From contig JAMLIN010000003.1 of NCBI GenBank assembly GCA_023954135.1, positions 165,458 through 229,457 on the forward strand: a stretch of 64,000 bases of DNA, given 5' to 3'. The stretch is from Burkholderiaceae bacterium (GTDB lineage Bacteria > Pseudomonadota > Gammaproteobacteria > Burkholderiales > Burkholderiaceae_E). Each line of letters starts with the position of its first letter. Positions within the stretch are counted from its first letter, which is position 1. Below are positions 39,940 to 49,087 of this stretch, piece by piece. The translations under genes were made by a program, and so were the position numbers. The notes beneath the pieces are model-generated. The model was not told the DNA's origin. It made no database searches and saw only the letters and a list, made by a program, of their open reading frames with translations.

Positions 39940-42081
39940 ATGAACTACCTGATCGGTCTGGACATCGGCGGGACCTTCACGGACTGCGTGATCATCGATA
40001 CCGCCGGCCGGGTGGTCTGCGCCAAGGCGCCCTCCACGCCACCCGAGTTCCATACCGGGGTGATCGATGCGCTGGCGGCCGGGGCACGCCAGCTGGGAAT
40101 GAGCGTCGAAGCGCTCTGCAAGGCCGCCCAGGTCATCTCCCACGGCACGACGGTCGGCACCAACACCCTCATCCAGGAACGCGGCGCCCGGGTCGGCCTG
40201 CTCACCACACGTGGACATGAAGACTCCCTGCACATCATGCGCGGCAGCCGGGGGCTGAACGGCAAGGACATTCGCGCCATCACGCACTTTCCCGACGGCA
40301 TCAAGCCGAAGCCACTCGTCCCGAAACAGCTGATCGAAGGCGTGCACGAGCGCATCGACTCCTTCGGCCGGGTCGTCGTTCCCCTCAACCTGCCAGCCAC
40401 CGAAGCCGCGATCGATCGCCTGCTGGACGCCGGAGTGGAATCGATCGCCATCTGCTTCCTGTGGTCGTTCAGGAATCCGGCACACGAACAGGCCGTCCGG
40501 GAGCTGGTCGAGCGGCGCGCGGGCGGCGTCTTCACGACCTGCTCGGCGGAGCTGGTACCGAAATGGGGCGAGTACGAACGGATGACAGCCGCCGTGCTCA
40601 ATGCCTACATCGGCCCGGTGACCAGCCGCTACCTACGGGAGATCCAGGGCCGACTCGCCGCGCTCGGCTACCACAAGCCCCTGCAGGTGACCCAATGCGC
40701 CGGCGGCAGCATCTCGGTGGAGCGCGCCTGCGTGGCCCCCCTGCTCACCCTGGATTCCGGACCGGTCTCGGGCGTCCAGGGCTCCCAGTTCCTCGCCGGA
40801 ATGCTCGGCGAACCGAACGTGATCACCACCGACATGGGCGGCACCTCCTTCGACGTCGGACTGATCAGCGACGGGCGCCCCATCACTGTCGACCGGGCCT
40901 GGGCGAGACAGTACGAATACTTCATACCGAAGGTCGAGATCGAGGCGATCGGCGCCGGGGGAGGCAGCATCGCCTGGATCGACGAGCTGGCCGGCACCCT
41001 GCACGTCGGCCCCGACAGCGCCGGTGCCCGTCCGGGCCCGGTGTGCTACGGCCGCGGCGGCACGCAACCCACCGTCACCGATGCCAGCGTCGTCCTCGGC
41101 TACCTGGATGCGGACAATTTCGCCGGGGGCAGCATCCGGCTCGACCGCGAGGCGGCGACGAAGTCCATCGAAGCGCTCGGCAGCCGCCTCGGAATGTCGG
41201 TCGACGAAACCGCGGCCGGCATCGCCCGGATCGCCGAGTTCAAGATGGCCGACCTGATCCGGCGCGCTACCGTCGAGAAAGGGCTCGACCCCCGCGACTT
41301 CGTCCTGTTCGCCTTCGGCGGCGCGGGTCCGATGCATGCGGGCGTGTTCGCCCGCGAGCTCGACGTCCGCCGGGTCATCATCCCGCAACGCAAGACCGCG
41401 TCGACCTGGTGCGCCTTCGGCGCCGCATCGACCGACCTGCTCCATGTACATGAACGGGTCGAGATCATGAGCTCGCCGTTCCGTGCCGACGCCCTCAACC
41501 TCGTGATCCGCGATCTCGCGAACGCGGCGAGGTCGCAGTTCGCCGGCGAGAGCGACGAAGCGCCGCGCCTGGAGTTCTCCATCGACCTTCGTCATCGCGG
41601 CCAGATCAACGAGGTCGAAGTCGAACTGCCGGACCGGGAGCTCGGCGAGGAGGACGTTCCGGCGCTCGTCGAGAGGTTCTACGAACGCTACGACGCGATG
41701 TACGGCCAGGGGGCGTCGTTTCGCGGCGCTCGCCTCGAAGCGATCACCTTCCGGGTCCGTGCCTCCATCGTCACCCCGAAACCCGGGCTGCGCGCGCAAT
41801 CCGACACGCCGGCCCCCGTGCCGGCCGACGCCACCCGCAAGCCGCGCGATGTGTACTGGACGGAGCTCGGCGTGCGCACGAGCACACCGGTCTACGACGG
41901 GGAGCTGCTCCTGACGGGCAACCGGATCACCGGCCCGGCGCTGGTCGAGACCACCGATACCACCGTCGTGCTCGGACCGGACCAGTCGATGATCGTCGAC
42001 CGGCTCGGCAACTTCGCGATCGAGTTCGGCCCTCCGGCCAACTCGGCGGCGACTTCCCCGGATGGAGCCAGCAACCCATGA
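39940..42081 (+). CDS. Hydantoinase/oxoprolinase family subunit A (carboxylase beta-like)
   Basis: A 713-residue protein of the HyuA family, which uses ATP to activate its substrate. The actin-like ATPase core is clear: GLDIGGTFTDCVIID at the N-terminus, HGTTVGTNTLIQE near residue 67, TTDMGGTSFDVGLI near 296 and FAFGGAGPMHAG near 462. The same fold forms the beta subunit of acetone and acetophenone carboxylases. Start is uncertain between 39940 (GGGAG upstream) and 39907. It overlaps hyuB by four bases. Confidence 0.9.
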   Translation: MNYLIGLDIGGTFTDCVIIDTAGRVVCAKAPSTPPEFHTGVIDALAAGARQLGMSVEALCKAAQVISHGTTVGTNTLIQERGARVGLLTTRGHEDSLHIMRGSRGLNGKDIRAITHFPDGIKPKPLVPKQLIEGVHERIDSFGRVVVPLNLPATEAAIDRLLDAGVESIAICFLWSFRNPAHEQAVRELVERRAGGVFTTCSAELVPKWGEYERMTAAVLNAYIGPVTSRYLREIQGRLAALGYHKPLQVTQCAGGSISVERACVAPLLTLDSGPVSGVQGSQFLAGMLGEPNVITTDMGGTSFDVGLISDGRPITVDRAWARQYEYFIPKVEIEAIGAGGGSIAWIDELAGTLHVGPDSAGARPGPVCYGRGGTQPTVTDASVVLGYLDADNFAGGSIRLDREAATKSIEALGSRLGMSVDETAAGIARIAEFKMADLIRRATVEKGLDPRDFVLFAFGGAGPMHAGVFARELDVRRVIIPQRKTASTWCAFGAASTDLLHVHERVEIMSSPFRADALNLVIRDLANAARSQFAGESDEAPRLEFSIDLRHRGQINEVEVELPDRELGEEDVPALVERFYERYDAMYGQGASFRGARLEAITFRVRASIVTPKPGLRAQSDTPAPVPADATRKPRDVYWTELGVRTSTPVYDGELLLTGNRITGPALVETTDTTVVLGPDQSMIVDRLGNFAIEFGPPANSAATSPDGASNP

Positions 42082-44372
42082 AGAAACTGAGCGAACTCGA
42101 CCCGAGCCTGTTCGACGGCGTGCGACGGGGATACGTACCGCCGGCCAGGCTGCGCATCGCGCCGGGCCTGAAGCTGCACGACGATTTCGACGCCGACGTC
42201 GACCCGATCACCTACGAGGTGATCCGGCACAACCTCTGGAACATCAATCTCGAGCATGGCCGTTCCATCCAGCGCATCTCGGGCTCGCCGGTGGCCATCT
42301 ACGCGATCGACCTGAATCCGTCGATCCTCACCGAGGATGCGGAGTTCGTCTACTTTGGTCCCTACATGCAGTACATGTCCGGCGTCACCGACACCCAGGT
42401 CAAGTGGGTGCTCGAGAACCGATCCGAGAACCCGGGCATACGGGACGGTGACATGTTCCTCGCCAACGACCCCTGGGTCGGCGCGGCGCACCAGATGGAC
42501 GTCATGCTGATGTGCCCGGTGTTCCACGAGGGGGAGCTGTTCTGCTGGGTCACCAATTGCCTGCACCAGTACGACGTCGGCGGCATCCAGCCTTCGAGCT
42601 TCTGCGCGAATGCCCGCGACGCCTACGACGAAGGCATCCTGATCCCGCCGGTGAAGATCATCGAGAACAACACGATCCGGGCCGACATCGAGGCACTGTA
42701 TCTGCGGGCATCGCGCCGCCCGGACATGGTGGGACTGGACTTCCGGGCGCAGATGGCGGGGAACCAGATCGCCAAGGCACGCATCGAACGGCTGATCGCG
42801 CGCTACGGCGCCCGGGTCGTCAAAGGCGTGATGAAGAAGATCATCGATACGGCCGAGCGTGCCTTCCTCGCCAAGATGGCGCAGATCCCGGACGGCACAT
42901 GGCAGGAGCGCACCTATGTCGAGTGCGCGCACGACGGCGACCGCGGCACCTATCCCGTGATGATCACGGTGCACAAGCGCGGGACCGAGATCCACTGCGA
43001 GAACGAGGGGACCGCGCCGCAGTTCGCGGCGATGAACTGCACCTACTCGGGCTGGCGCGGCGCGATCATGGTGGTGCTGAACCAGATCCTGTGCTGGGAG
43101 CAGTACTTCGCCATCGGCGGCGCGCTGCGTCACACCCATTTCGACCCCACCGTGGGCACCATGACCTGCGCCGACTTTCCGGCGGCCGTATCCACCGCGC
43201 CGATCCAGGCGATGGAGATCGCGCTCTACCCCGCCTACAACGCCTTCAGCAAGATGATCTACAGCGTACCGGCACTGCGTGGCGACATCATGTGCATGTC
43301 GGGAACGAGCCAGTGGCCCGGAACGCTCTTCCAGGGGATCGACCAGCACGGTGAGCCTTTCGGGTACGGGCTGATCGATCCGATCGGCGGGGCGATCGGC
43401 GCCTTCGCCCAGGGCGACGGCATCTCGACCGGCGGACAGGCGCGCACGCCGATCTCGAAGCTCCCCAACGTAGAGTTCACCGAGCACCAGTTCCCGATCC
43501 TGTACCTGTACCGCAAGGAGCTCACCGACTCCGGCGGGCCGGGCCGCTACCGCGGCGGTCTCGGCGCGGAGAGCTGCTTCATCGTCCACCACGTCGACGG
43601 GATCAAGCAGGACGCCATCTGCTCCGGGGCGGCGATCCCGACTTCGCTCGGTATCGCCGGAGGCTATCCGGCCGCCACCAACGACTACGGCTTTGTGCGT
43701 CGCAGCGATATCCAGGCGCGCCTCGCCGGCGGCAACATCCCGGGCGACATCGGCGAGGTGGCGGGCGAGCCTTACCTGATCGGGCTGCGCGAATCGGGCA
43801 TCGCGCAGAACCGCGACGACGTCTACGCAGTGGCCTGGTGCGGCGGCGGCGGCTTCGGCGACCCCTTCCAGCGCGACCCGGCCGCGCTCGACGAGGACAT
43901 CCGGAACCGCTCCGTATCCCCGGAAATGGCCACCGCCCTCTACGGCGCCGTGCTCGACACGAACGGCCGGGTCGACGCCGAAGCGACGGCCCGCCGACGC
44001 AAGCAGCTGCACGCCGAGCGGCTCGCCGCGGCCGGGGCGAACAGGGCGGCGCCGGAATCCCGCAAGGGCGGCAGGATCCTCGAGGCCACGCCGACGGTCC
44101 ATGTCCACCGCGACGCCAAGGGCAGCTACTGGGCCTGCGCGCAGTGCGCGACGCCGCTCGGCGCGATCGACGACAACTTCAAGCACCATGCGCTGCGCAT
44201 CGACTCGCGGGTCCAGGATGCGAGCACACGGAACAAGGATCCCGAACGCTACATAGACGCCGAAGTGGCGCTGCGGCAATACGCCTGCCCCGGATGCGGA
44301 ACGCTGCTCGACCTCGAGGTCGCGATCGAAGCGGATCCGCCCCTGCGTGACATCAGGCTCGATCTCGCCTGA
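42078..44372 (+). CDS. HyuB-type subunit fused to an acetone-carboxylase-gamma-like domain
   Basis: A 764-residue protein. Residues about 35-570 are a hydantoinase B/oxoprolinase domain (DPITYEVIRHNLWNIN, DMFLANDPWVGAAHQMDV, GGPGRYRGGLG), the fold of the alpha subunit of acetone carboxylase. Residues about 670-764 form an extra domain with two Cys pairs (CAQC at 44135-44146 and CPGCG at 44285-44299), the segment DNFKHHALR between them and RQYACPGCGTLLDLEV at the end. That layout matches the separate gamma subunit of acetone carboxylase. A carboxylase reaction is therefore likelier than hydantoin cleavage; the substrate is unknown. Confidence 0.88.
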   Translation: MKKLSELDPSLFDGVRRGYVPPARLRIAPGLKLHDDFDADVDPITYEVIRHNLWNINLEHGRSIQRISGSPVAIYAIDLNPSILTEDAEFVYFGPYMQYMSGVTDTQVKWVLENRSENPGIRDGDMFLANDPWVGAAHQMDVMLMCPVFHEGELFCWVTNCLHQYDVGGIQPSSFCANARDAYDEGILIPPVKIIENNTIRADIEALYLRASRRPDMVGLDFRAQMAGNQIAKARIERLIARYGARVVKGVMKKIIDTAERAFLAKMAQIPDGTWQERTYVECAHDGDRGTYPVMITVHKRGTEIHCENEGTAPQFAAMNCTYSGWRGAIMVVLNQILCWEQYFAIGGALRHTHFDPTVGTMTCADFPAAVSTAPIQAMEIALYPAYNAFSKMIYSVPALRGDIMCMSGTSQWPGTLFQGIDQHGEPFGYGLIDPIGGAIGAFAQGDGISTGGQARTPISKLPNVEFTEHQFPILYLYRKELTDSGGPGRYRGGLGAESCFIVHHVDGIKQDAICSGAAIPTSLGIAGGYPAATNDYGFVRRSDIQARLAGGNIPGDIGEVAGEPYLIGLRESGIAQNRDDVYAVAWCGGGGFGDPFQRDPAALDEDIRNRSVSPEMATALYGAVLDTNGRVDAEATARRRKQLHAERLAAAGANRAAPESRKGGRILEATPTVHVHRDAKGSYWACAQCATPLGAIDDNFKHHALRIDSRVQDASTRNKDPERYIDAEVALRQYACPGCGTLLDLEVAIEADPPLRDIRLDLA

Positions 44373-44419
44373 TCCGGCCTGACTTTCCTTCGTTCCACCA
44401 CGTTGCAGGAGTCGACGAA

Positions 44420-45514
44420 ATGCGGATCTCCAGAAGAAGACTGCTCGAAGGCGGCGCCGCGGGGGCTCTCCTCGCAGCCGGGGCGACGATCGGCTGGCCC
44501 CGGGCCGCCCTGGCCGACGAAAAGCTGCGCCTGACCGTGACGGCTGGCCATCCAGTGACCCTCAACTGGGTGCGCTGCCTCGATGAGGTCCTGCTGCCCG
44601 AATTCGCCAGCGCCATGGCGGCGTTGCCCAGGCCGGTGCAGATCGAGTGGAACAAGGCCTATGGCGGCACGGTCGCCAAGCTCGGTGCCGAAAGCGATGC
44701 CCTCGGCAGCGGAATCTCCGATCTCGGCATCGTGGCAACGATCTTCGAGGCGGGCAAGTTCCCGCTGCAGCAGGTTTCGATGCAGGTCCCGTTCACTACC
44801 AACGACATCGGCGTCGTCTCGAAGGCGGTCGCGCATGCGGTCGACCGCATCGAGCCGATGAACGCGGCCTGGAAGCGGGCGAAATGCGTTCCGCTGAGCC
44901 ATGTCTCCGTCGACGGCTATCAGCTCATGACGACCTTTCCGGTGCGCAGCGTCGACGACCTCGCCGGCAAGAAGATCCTGGCGCCGGGGCCGATCGCGAA
45001 CTGGCTCAAGGGCACCGGGGCGATCGCGGTCGCGGGCAACCTGAACACCTACTACAACGACCTCCAGACCGGCCTCGCCGCCGGCGTGATCGTCTCGATG
45101 ACGCCGGCCTGGCCAGTCAAGCTGCACGAAGTCGCGCCGCACATCACGCTGGTGAACTTCGGCGCCCAATACACCGGCAGCGTCGCGATCAGCGAATCGA
45201 CCCTGCGCCGACTGCCCAAGGGCGCAGCCGATGCCGCCCGGCTTGCGGGGCAGGCGTATGCCGCGGACTTCGCCACGACGCAGACCGCCCTCGCCAGATC
45301 GGCGCTCGAGAACATGGCCAGGGCGGGCGCGAAAGTCGCGGAATTCCCCGAGCCGGAACGTCAGCGCTGGGCCACCATGCTGCCGGACTTGCCCGGCCAG
45401 TGGTCGCGCGAGCTCGAATCCAGGGGCATGCCCGCGAAAGCCGTGGTCGACGCCTTCCTCGAGGGACTGGAGCAGCAGGGCGTCGCGCTGCCACGGAACT
45501 GGCGAGCCGGATGA
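44420..45514 (+). CDS. TRAP transporter solute-binding protein (DctP-type)
   Basis: A 364-residue periplasmic binding protein. The N-terminus carries a twin-arginine signal (SRRRLLEGG followed by a hydrophobic stretch, cleavage after ALADE-like sequence near residue 33). The DctP-fold segment GKKILAPGPIANWLKGTGA lies in the position of the carboxylate-binding loop, but the usual Arg of many DctP proteins is not obvious, so the ligand may not be a simple carboxylate. It stands 47 bases after hyuB and overlaps the small permease gene (ATGA). Confidence 0.88.
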   Translation: MRISRRRLLEGGAAGALLAAGATIGWPRAALADEKLRLTVTAGHPVTLNWVRCLDEVLLPEFASAMAALPRPVQIEWNKAYGGTVAKLGAESDALGSGISDLGIVATIFEAGKFPLQQVSMQVPFTTNDIGVVSKAVAHAVDRIEPMNAAWKRAKCVPLSHVSVDGYQLMTTFPVRSVDDLAGKKILAPGPIANWLKGTGAIAVAGNLNTYYNDLQTGLAAGVIVSMTPAWPVKLHEVAPHITLVNFGAQYTGSVAISESTLRRLPKGAADAARLAGQAYAADFATTQTALARSALENMARAGAKVAEFPEPERQRWATMLPDLPGQWSRELESRGMPAKAVVDAFLEGLEQQGVALPRNWRAG

Positions 45515-46059
45515 GCCCGGCGCCCGATCCGGCGCATCGGGTCACCCGGTCGATCGGCGCGATCGGGCGTGTCGCCGCCGGACTGAGCCTGGGCGGCACG
45601 CTGATCGTCCTGGGAATCCTGGCGGTGATCAATACCGACATCGCCGGCCGGGAGTTCTTCAACCGTCCGCTTCGAGGCGCGACCGAGCTGGTCTCCATCG
45701 GCATCGTCGCGGTGGTCTTCCTGAGCCTGCCGCACACGGTTCTCGCCGGCCGGATGGCGCGGGTCGACCTCTTCTCTTCCTGGCTGACGCAGCGATCGCC
45801 CCGCCTCGGCGCGGCATCGTCCGTCCTGTTCAACCTGACGGGAGCGGCGCTCATGCTGCTGATGGCATGGTCCCTCGCGCCCGAGGTCCAGCGGGCCTGG
45901 GAGCTCGACGACTACGTCGGCTCGCTGGGTGACTTCACCGTGCCCATCTGGCCGGTGCGCGCACTGCAATGCCTGAGCGCCGCGGTCACCGTGGCCGCGT
46001 TCCTGCTACTGGCGGTTCGCGACCTGCGACGCTGCCTGAACCCGGACGCGCCCCGATGA
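45511..46059 (+). CDS. TRAP transporter small permease (DctQ-type)
   Basis: A 182-residue inner-membrane protein with four hydrophobic segments (about 22-42, 55-75, 95-118 and 142-165). Family features are NTDIAGREFFNRPLRGATELVSIGIV and the LPHTVLAGRMARVD loop. It overlaps dctP and dctM by four bases on each side. Together they form a sodium-driven tripartite importer. Confidence 0.93.
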   Translation: MSPAPDPAHRVTRSIGAIGRVAAGLSLGGTLIVLGILAVINTDIAGREFFNRPLRGATELVSIGIVAVVFLSLPHTVLAGRMARVDLFSSWLTQRSPRLGAASSVLFNLTGAALMLLMAWSLAPEVQRAWELDDYVGSLGDFTVPIWPVRALQCLSAAVTVAAFLLLAVRDLRRCLNPDAPR

Positions 46060-47363
46060 CGCCGCTCGAGGTCGGCGGATACTCCCTGGTGCTGATGGTC
46101 GTGCTGATCGTCGCCGGCCTGGACATCGCGATCACCCTGCTGCTGCTGTCCTCGATCGGCGTCTGGCTGATCCGCGGCAGCCTCGACGTCACGCTGAGCC
46201 TGTTCGCGCAGGCGGCGAGCGACACGATATCCAGCCAGGAGTTCGCGGTCGTCCCGATGTTCATCCTGATGGGGCTGCTCGTGAGCACGGCCGACCTCGG
46301 CAAGGACCTGTTCGCAGTGGCCCACCGACTATGCGGCCGGTTGCGCGGGGGCCTCGGGGTCGCGACGGTCTTCGCCAATGCCGTCTTCGCCGCCATCACC
46401 GGCATATCGATCGCTTCGGCCTCGGTGTTCACGAAGGTCGCCGTTCCCGAGATGCTGGCCTACGGCTATTCGCCGCGTTTCGCGACCGGGGTGGTCGCCG
46501 GCTCGTCGGTTCTCGGCATGCTCATTCCGCCGAGCCTGCTGATGATCCTGTACGCGTTCCTCGCCCAGCAGTCGGTCGGCGCCATGTTCCTGGCCGGCAT
46601 CGGCCCCGGGCTGGTGCTGACGGCGGTGTACTCGATCGGAATCGTGGCGATGGCCCGCTTCACTCCCCATCGCGTCATGCGGGTCGACTCGCCGCCTCCG
46701 CCTCCCCCCGCCCAGGGCATCACGGGGCTGTTGCGCACCGCCCCCATCGGCATCCTGATCGTCGTCGTGCTGGGCGGGATCTACGGCGGCGTGTTCACGG
46801 CGACCGATGCCGGTGCCGTCGGCGCGGTCGGTGCGCTGATCATCGCGCTCGCGAGAGGCAAGCTCAGTGCATCTAGCGGCTGGCAGGTCGCGAAGGAAGC
46901 CGGCAGCATCACGGTGGCCGTGCTGTTCCTGATCATCGCCGCCAATCTCTACAGCAGGATGCTCGCGCTCTCCGGCCTGCCCCAGGTCCTCATCGAATCG
47001 ATCGCCGCTGCCGGGCTGGGAGCCACCGGGTTCATCCTGATGTACATCGCCGTCGTGGTGGCGCTGGGCTGCATCATCGATTCGGCTTCGATCATGCTGC
47101 TCGTCCTGCCGCTGGTACTGCCGGTTGTCGCCGCGCTCCAGATCGATCCGGTCTGGTTCGGCGTGGTGACGGTGATCGCAGTGGAGATAGGCTTGCTGAC
47201 CCCCCCTTTCGGCCTTTCGGTCCTCACCATCAAGAGCGCCCTGGGCAACGAAGGCATCGGCGTGGCCGACATCTTCATCGGCTCACTGCCCTTCGTCCTG
47301 ATGATGATCCTCGTGCTGGCGCTACTCGTGCTGTTTCCGGGCATCGCGCTGATGTTCACCTGA
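46056..47363 (+). CDS. TRAP transporter large permease (DctM-type)
   Basis: A 435-residue inner-membrane protein with about 12 helices, the transport subunit of the TRAP system. Family segments include FVVPMFILMGLLVSTADL-like sequence, the GISIASASVFTKVAVPEM block, the proline-rich SVLGMLIPPSLLMILYAFLA and LLTPPFGLSVLTIKSALG near the C-terminus. It closes the hyuA-hyuB-dctPQM operon; no strong terminator is seen in the 54 bases before the convergent endopeptidase gene. Confidence 0.95.
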   Translation: MTPLEVGGYSLVLMVVLIVAGLDIAITLLLLSSIGVWLIRGSLDVTLSLFAQAASDTISSQEFAVVPMFILMGLLVSTADLGKDLFAVAHRLCGRLRGGLGVATVFANAVFAAITGISIASASVFTKVAVPEMLAYGYSPRFATGVVAGSSVLGMLIPPSLLMILYAFLAQQSVGAMFLAGIGPGLVLTAVYSIGIVAMARFTPHRVMRVDSPPPPPPAQGITGLLRTAPIGILIVVVLGGIYGGVFTATDAGAVGAVGALIIALARGKLSASSGWQVAKEAGSITVAVLFLIIAANLYSRMLALSGLPQVLIESIAAAGLGATGFILMYIAVVVALGCIIDSASIMLLVLPLVLPVVAALQIDPVWFGVVTVIAVEIGLLTPPFGLSVLTIKSALGNEGIGVADIFIGSLPFVLMMILVLALLVLFPGIALMFT

Positions 47364-47417
47364 CCGCCGACCGCGACCGGGCGGAAACCCCTCGATCACC
47401 CGCGACCCGCGCCCGGC

Positions 47418-48608
47418 TCAGCTCGACGACGACGCCGTCCGGGTCATGTTCGCGCTCGGCGATCCGGCCTGCGTCGCGCCGCCGGCCTCGAGCCAGGTGC
47501 GCAGCCGCCGGGCATCCCCGAAGCGGGTATTGGAACCGTCCGAGTCGAGCAGCACCATCACGACAGGACGCCCGTCGACCAGCGTCTGCATGACGAGGCA
47601 GCGCCCCGCCTCGGAGATGTAGCCGGTCTTCTGGAGGCCGATCTCCCAGCCCTCGTTCTTCACCAGGCGGTTGGTGTTGCCGTAGCGGACCTGGCGGAAA
47701 CCGGTATCGACCGTCAGGTCGGAAGAAGTGGAGTAGCTGCGCAGCAGCGGATACCTGGCCGCTTCGCGCACGAGCTTGACCAGGTCGTGGGCGTTGGCGA
47801 CGTTGGCGACCGACAGGCCGGTCGGCTCGACGAAGCTCGAGTCGTTCATCCCGATGGCCTGCGCCTTGCGGTTCATCGCGGCGACGAAGGCGGGAAGCCC
47901 GCCGGGATGATGGCGCCCGAGCGCGTTCGCGGCCCGGTTCTCCGAAGCCATCAGCGCGAGCTGCAGCATCTCGGCCCGCGAGAGCTTCGTCCCGACGGTC
48001 AGGCGCGAGCTGCTGTTGCGCTCGGTATCGACGTCCTCCGACGAGATCGTCAGCATCTCGTGCATCGGCTCCTTGGAGTCGATCACGACCATCGCCGTCA
48101 TCAGCTTGCTGATCGATGCGATCGGAAGCACGGCATCGGCGTTCTTCTCGTACAGGGTCCGCCCGCTGCGGGCATCGACCATCAGCGCGACCGAGGAACC
48201 GAGGTCGAGCGGATCATGGACCCGGCGCAGCCCGATCACTTCGCCGATGGTCGGCGTGGGCGCCACGATCGCGCGCTGGGCGCGCGCGGTCCGGCTCGCC
48301 TTGGTCTTCACGACCGACGCATTCGACTTGCGGCTCGCCGCAGCGGCCTGGCGGCGCGGCTTGGTGGTTTTCTGGGCCTTGGGCTGCGCCCGGGCCCCGG
48401 CCCGTCTCTGCGAGGCCTTCGCGCCCGCCTTCCTCGGCTGGGCCTTGGCGCCCGCGGATCGCGGAGCCTTCGCGGTCTGGCGCTTGGCCGAGGAACTCGA
48501 CTTGCCGGCCTCGGCCGCCGCGCCACGCGCATGGATCTCGGGATGATTCATCCCGAGCGCGCCGAACACGCACGCGAACACCGCTGCGCGAAACCATGAA
48601 CCCAACAT
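47418..48608 (-). CDS. pbpG: D-alanyl-D-alanine endopeptidase (PBP7 type) with basic linker
   Basis: A 396-residue penicillin-binding endopeptidase that cuts peptide cross-links in the periplasm. After a signal peptide (1-30) comes a Lys/Arg/Ala-rich linker of about 75 residues (about 35-115) similar in composition to histone-like tails. The peptidase S11 domain has SISK (165-168), SEN as the SxN motif and KTG (327-329). E. coli PBP7 lacks such a linker; it may hold the enzyme near negatively charged wall or envelope polymers. Confidence 0.92.
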   Translation of the reverse strand: MLGSWFRAAVFACVFGALGMNHPEIHARGAAAEAGKSSSSAKRQTAKAPRSAGAKAQPRKAGAKASQRRAGARAQPKAQKTTKPRRQAAAASRKSNASVVKTKASRTARAQRAIVAPTPTIGEVIGLRRVHDPLDLGSSVALMVDARSGRTLYEKNADAVLPIASISKLMTAMVVIDSKEPMHEMLTISSEDVDTERNSSSRLTVGTKLSRAEMLQLALMASENRAANALGRHHPGGLPAFVAAMNRKAQAIGMNDSSFVEPTGLSVANVANAHDLVKLVREAARYPLLRSYSTSSDLTVDTGFRQVRYGNTNRLVKNEGWEIGLQKTGYISEAGRCLVMQTLVDGRPVVMVLLDSDGSNTRFGDARRLRTWLEAGGATQAGSPSANMTRTASSSS

Positions 48609-48966
48609 GCCAACTCCCGGACGCCCTCTTTCGGACGACAGAGTGTATCAAGTAGTCCCTTTAAAAATAAAGCCTTACCGGCCAAAGCGCAGGGAAGTCT
48701 TGAAGAACGTGCGATATCGGCCGACAGATGGTCGATCGGGCGAGGTGCCATGACGTCCGGCCAACCGCGCGGGATCGGTGCGTTCCGTCCTCATCTGGTG
48801 CAACCAGCCTGGGACCCTTGCCCGAGAAACGCCGGTTTCGTGCGATCGCAACATGGCCCGTGGGCTCGAAGTCCGCCGGGGCTGGATCTCCATTGGGCGG
48901 TCTATTTTTCCCCTTTAAATTCAATGGAAAAGATGAATATGGCGAAATTCGAAACGACCCCATTGC
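48609..48966. other. Gene-free region between pbpG and the phasin promoter
   Basis: About 360 bases with no supported gene. It is richer in A/T than its surroundings near 48655-48670 and 48900-48945, where possible promoter-like elements for the minus-strand pbpG occur, but none reaches a clear consensus. An open frame crossing it toward the phasin is accidental. Confidence 0.5.
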
Positions 48967-49031
48967 TGCGTCGCACAAAGAAGAGTTGACTTCTTCCCGG
49001 GGCGCCCTTACAGTGTGTTTTGTGCGACGCA
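48967..49031 (+). promoter_or_regulatory. Phasin promoter framed by perfect 13-bp inverted repeats
   Basis: TTGACT (48986-48991) and TACAGT (49009-49014) with a 17-base spacer form a good sigma-70 promoter. The arms TGCGTCGCACAAA (48967-48979) and TTTGTGCGACGCA (49019-49031) are perfect reverse complements placed just outside the promoter. Each arm holds its own small palindrome TGCG-N-CGCA. The phasin repressor PhaR binds TGC/GCA-type sites near such promoters, so this is a candidate operator pair. Confidence 0.75.
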
Positions 49032-49087
49032 CCATCACCTCGGTAGATCGTCGCCTTGCCCCGAATCCGACTATCCAGGAGTGCGCA

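Noticed and set aside
41892..44279. A 795-codon minus-strand frame opposite hyuA/hyuB
   Set aside because: Shadow frame of two well-supported genes; no motif, no ribosome site.
42078..44372. Simple annotation as N-methylhydantoinase B
   Set aside because: The C-terminal gamma-like domain is not part of hydantoinases, so the simple name would mislead.
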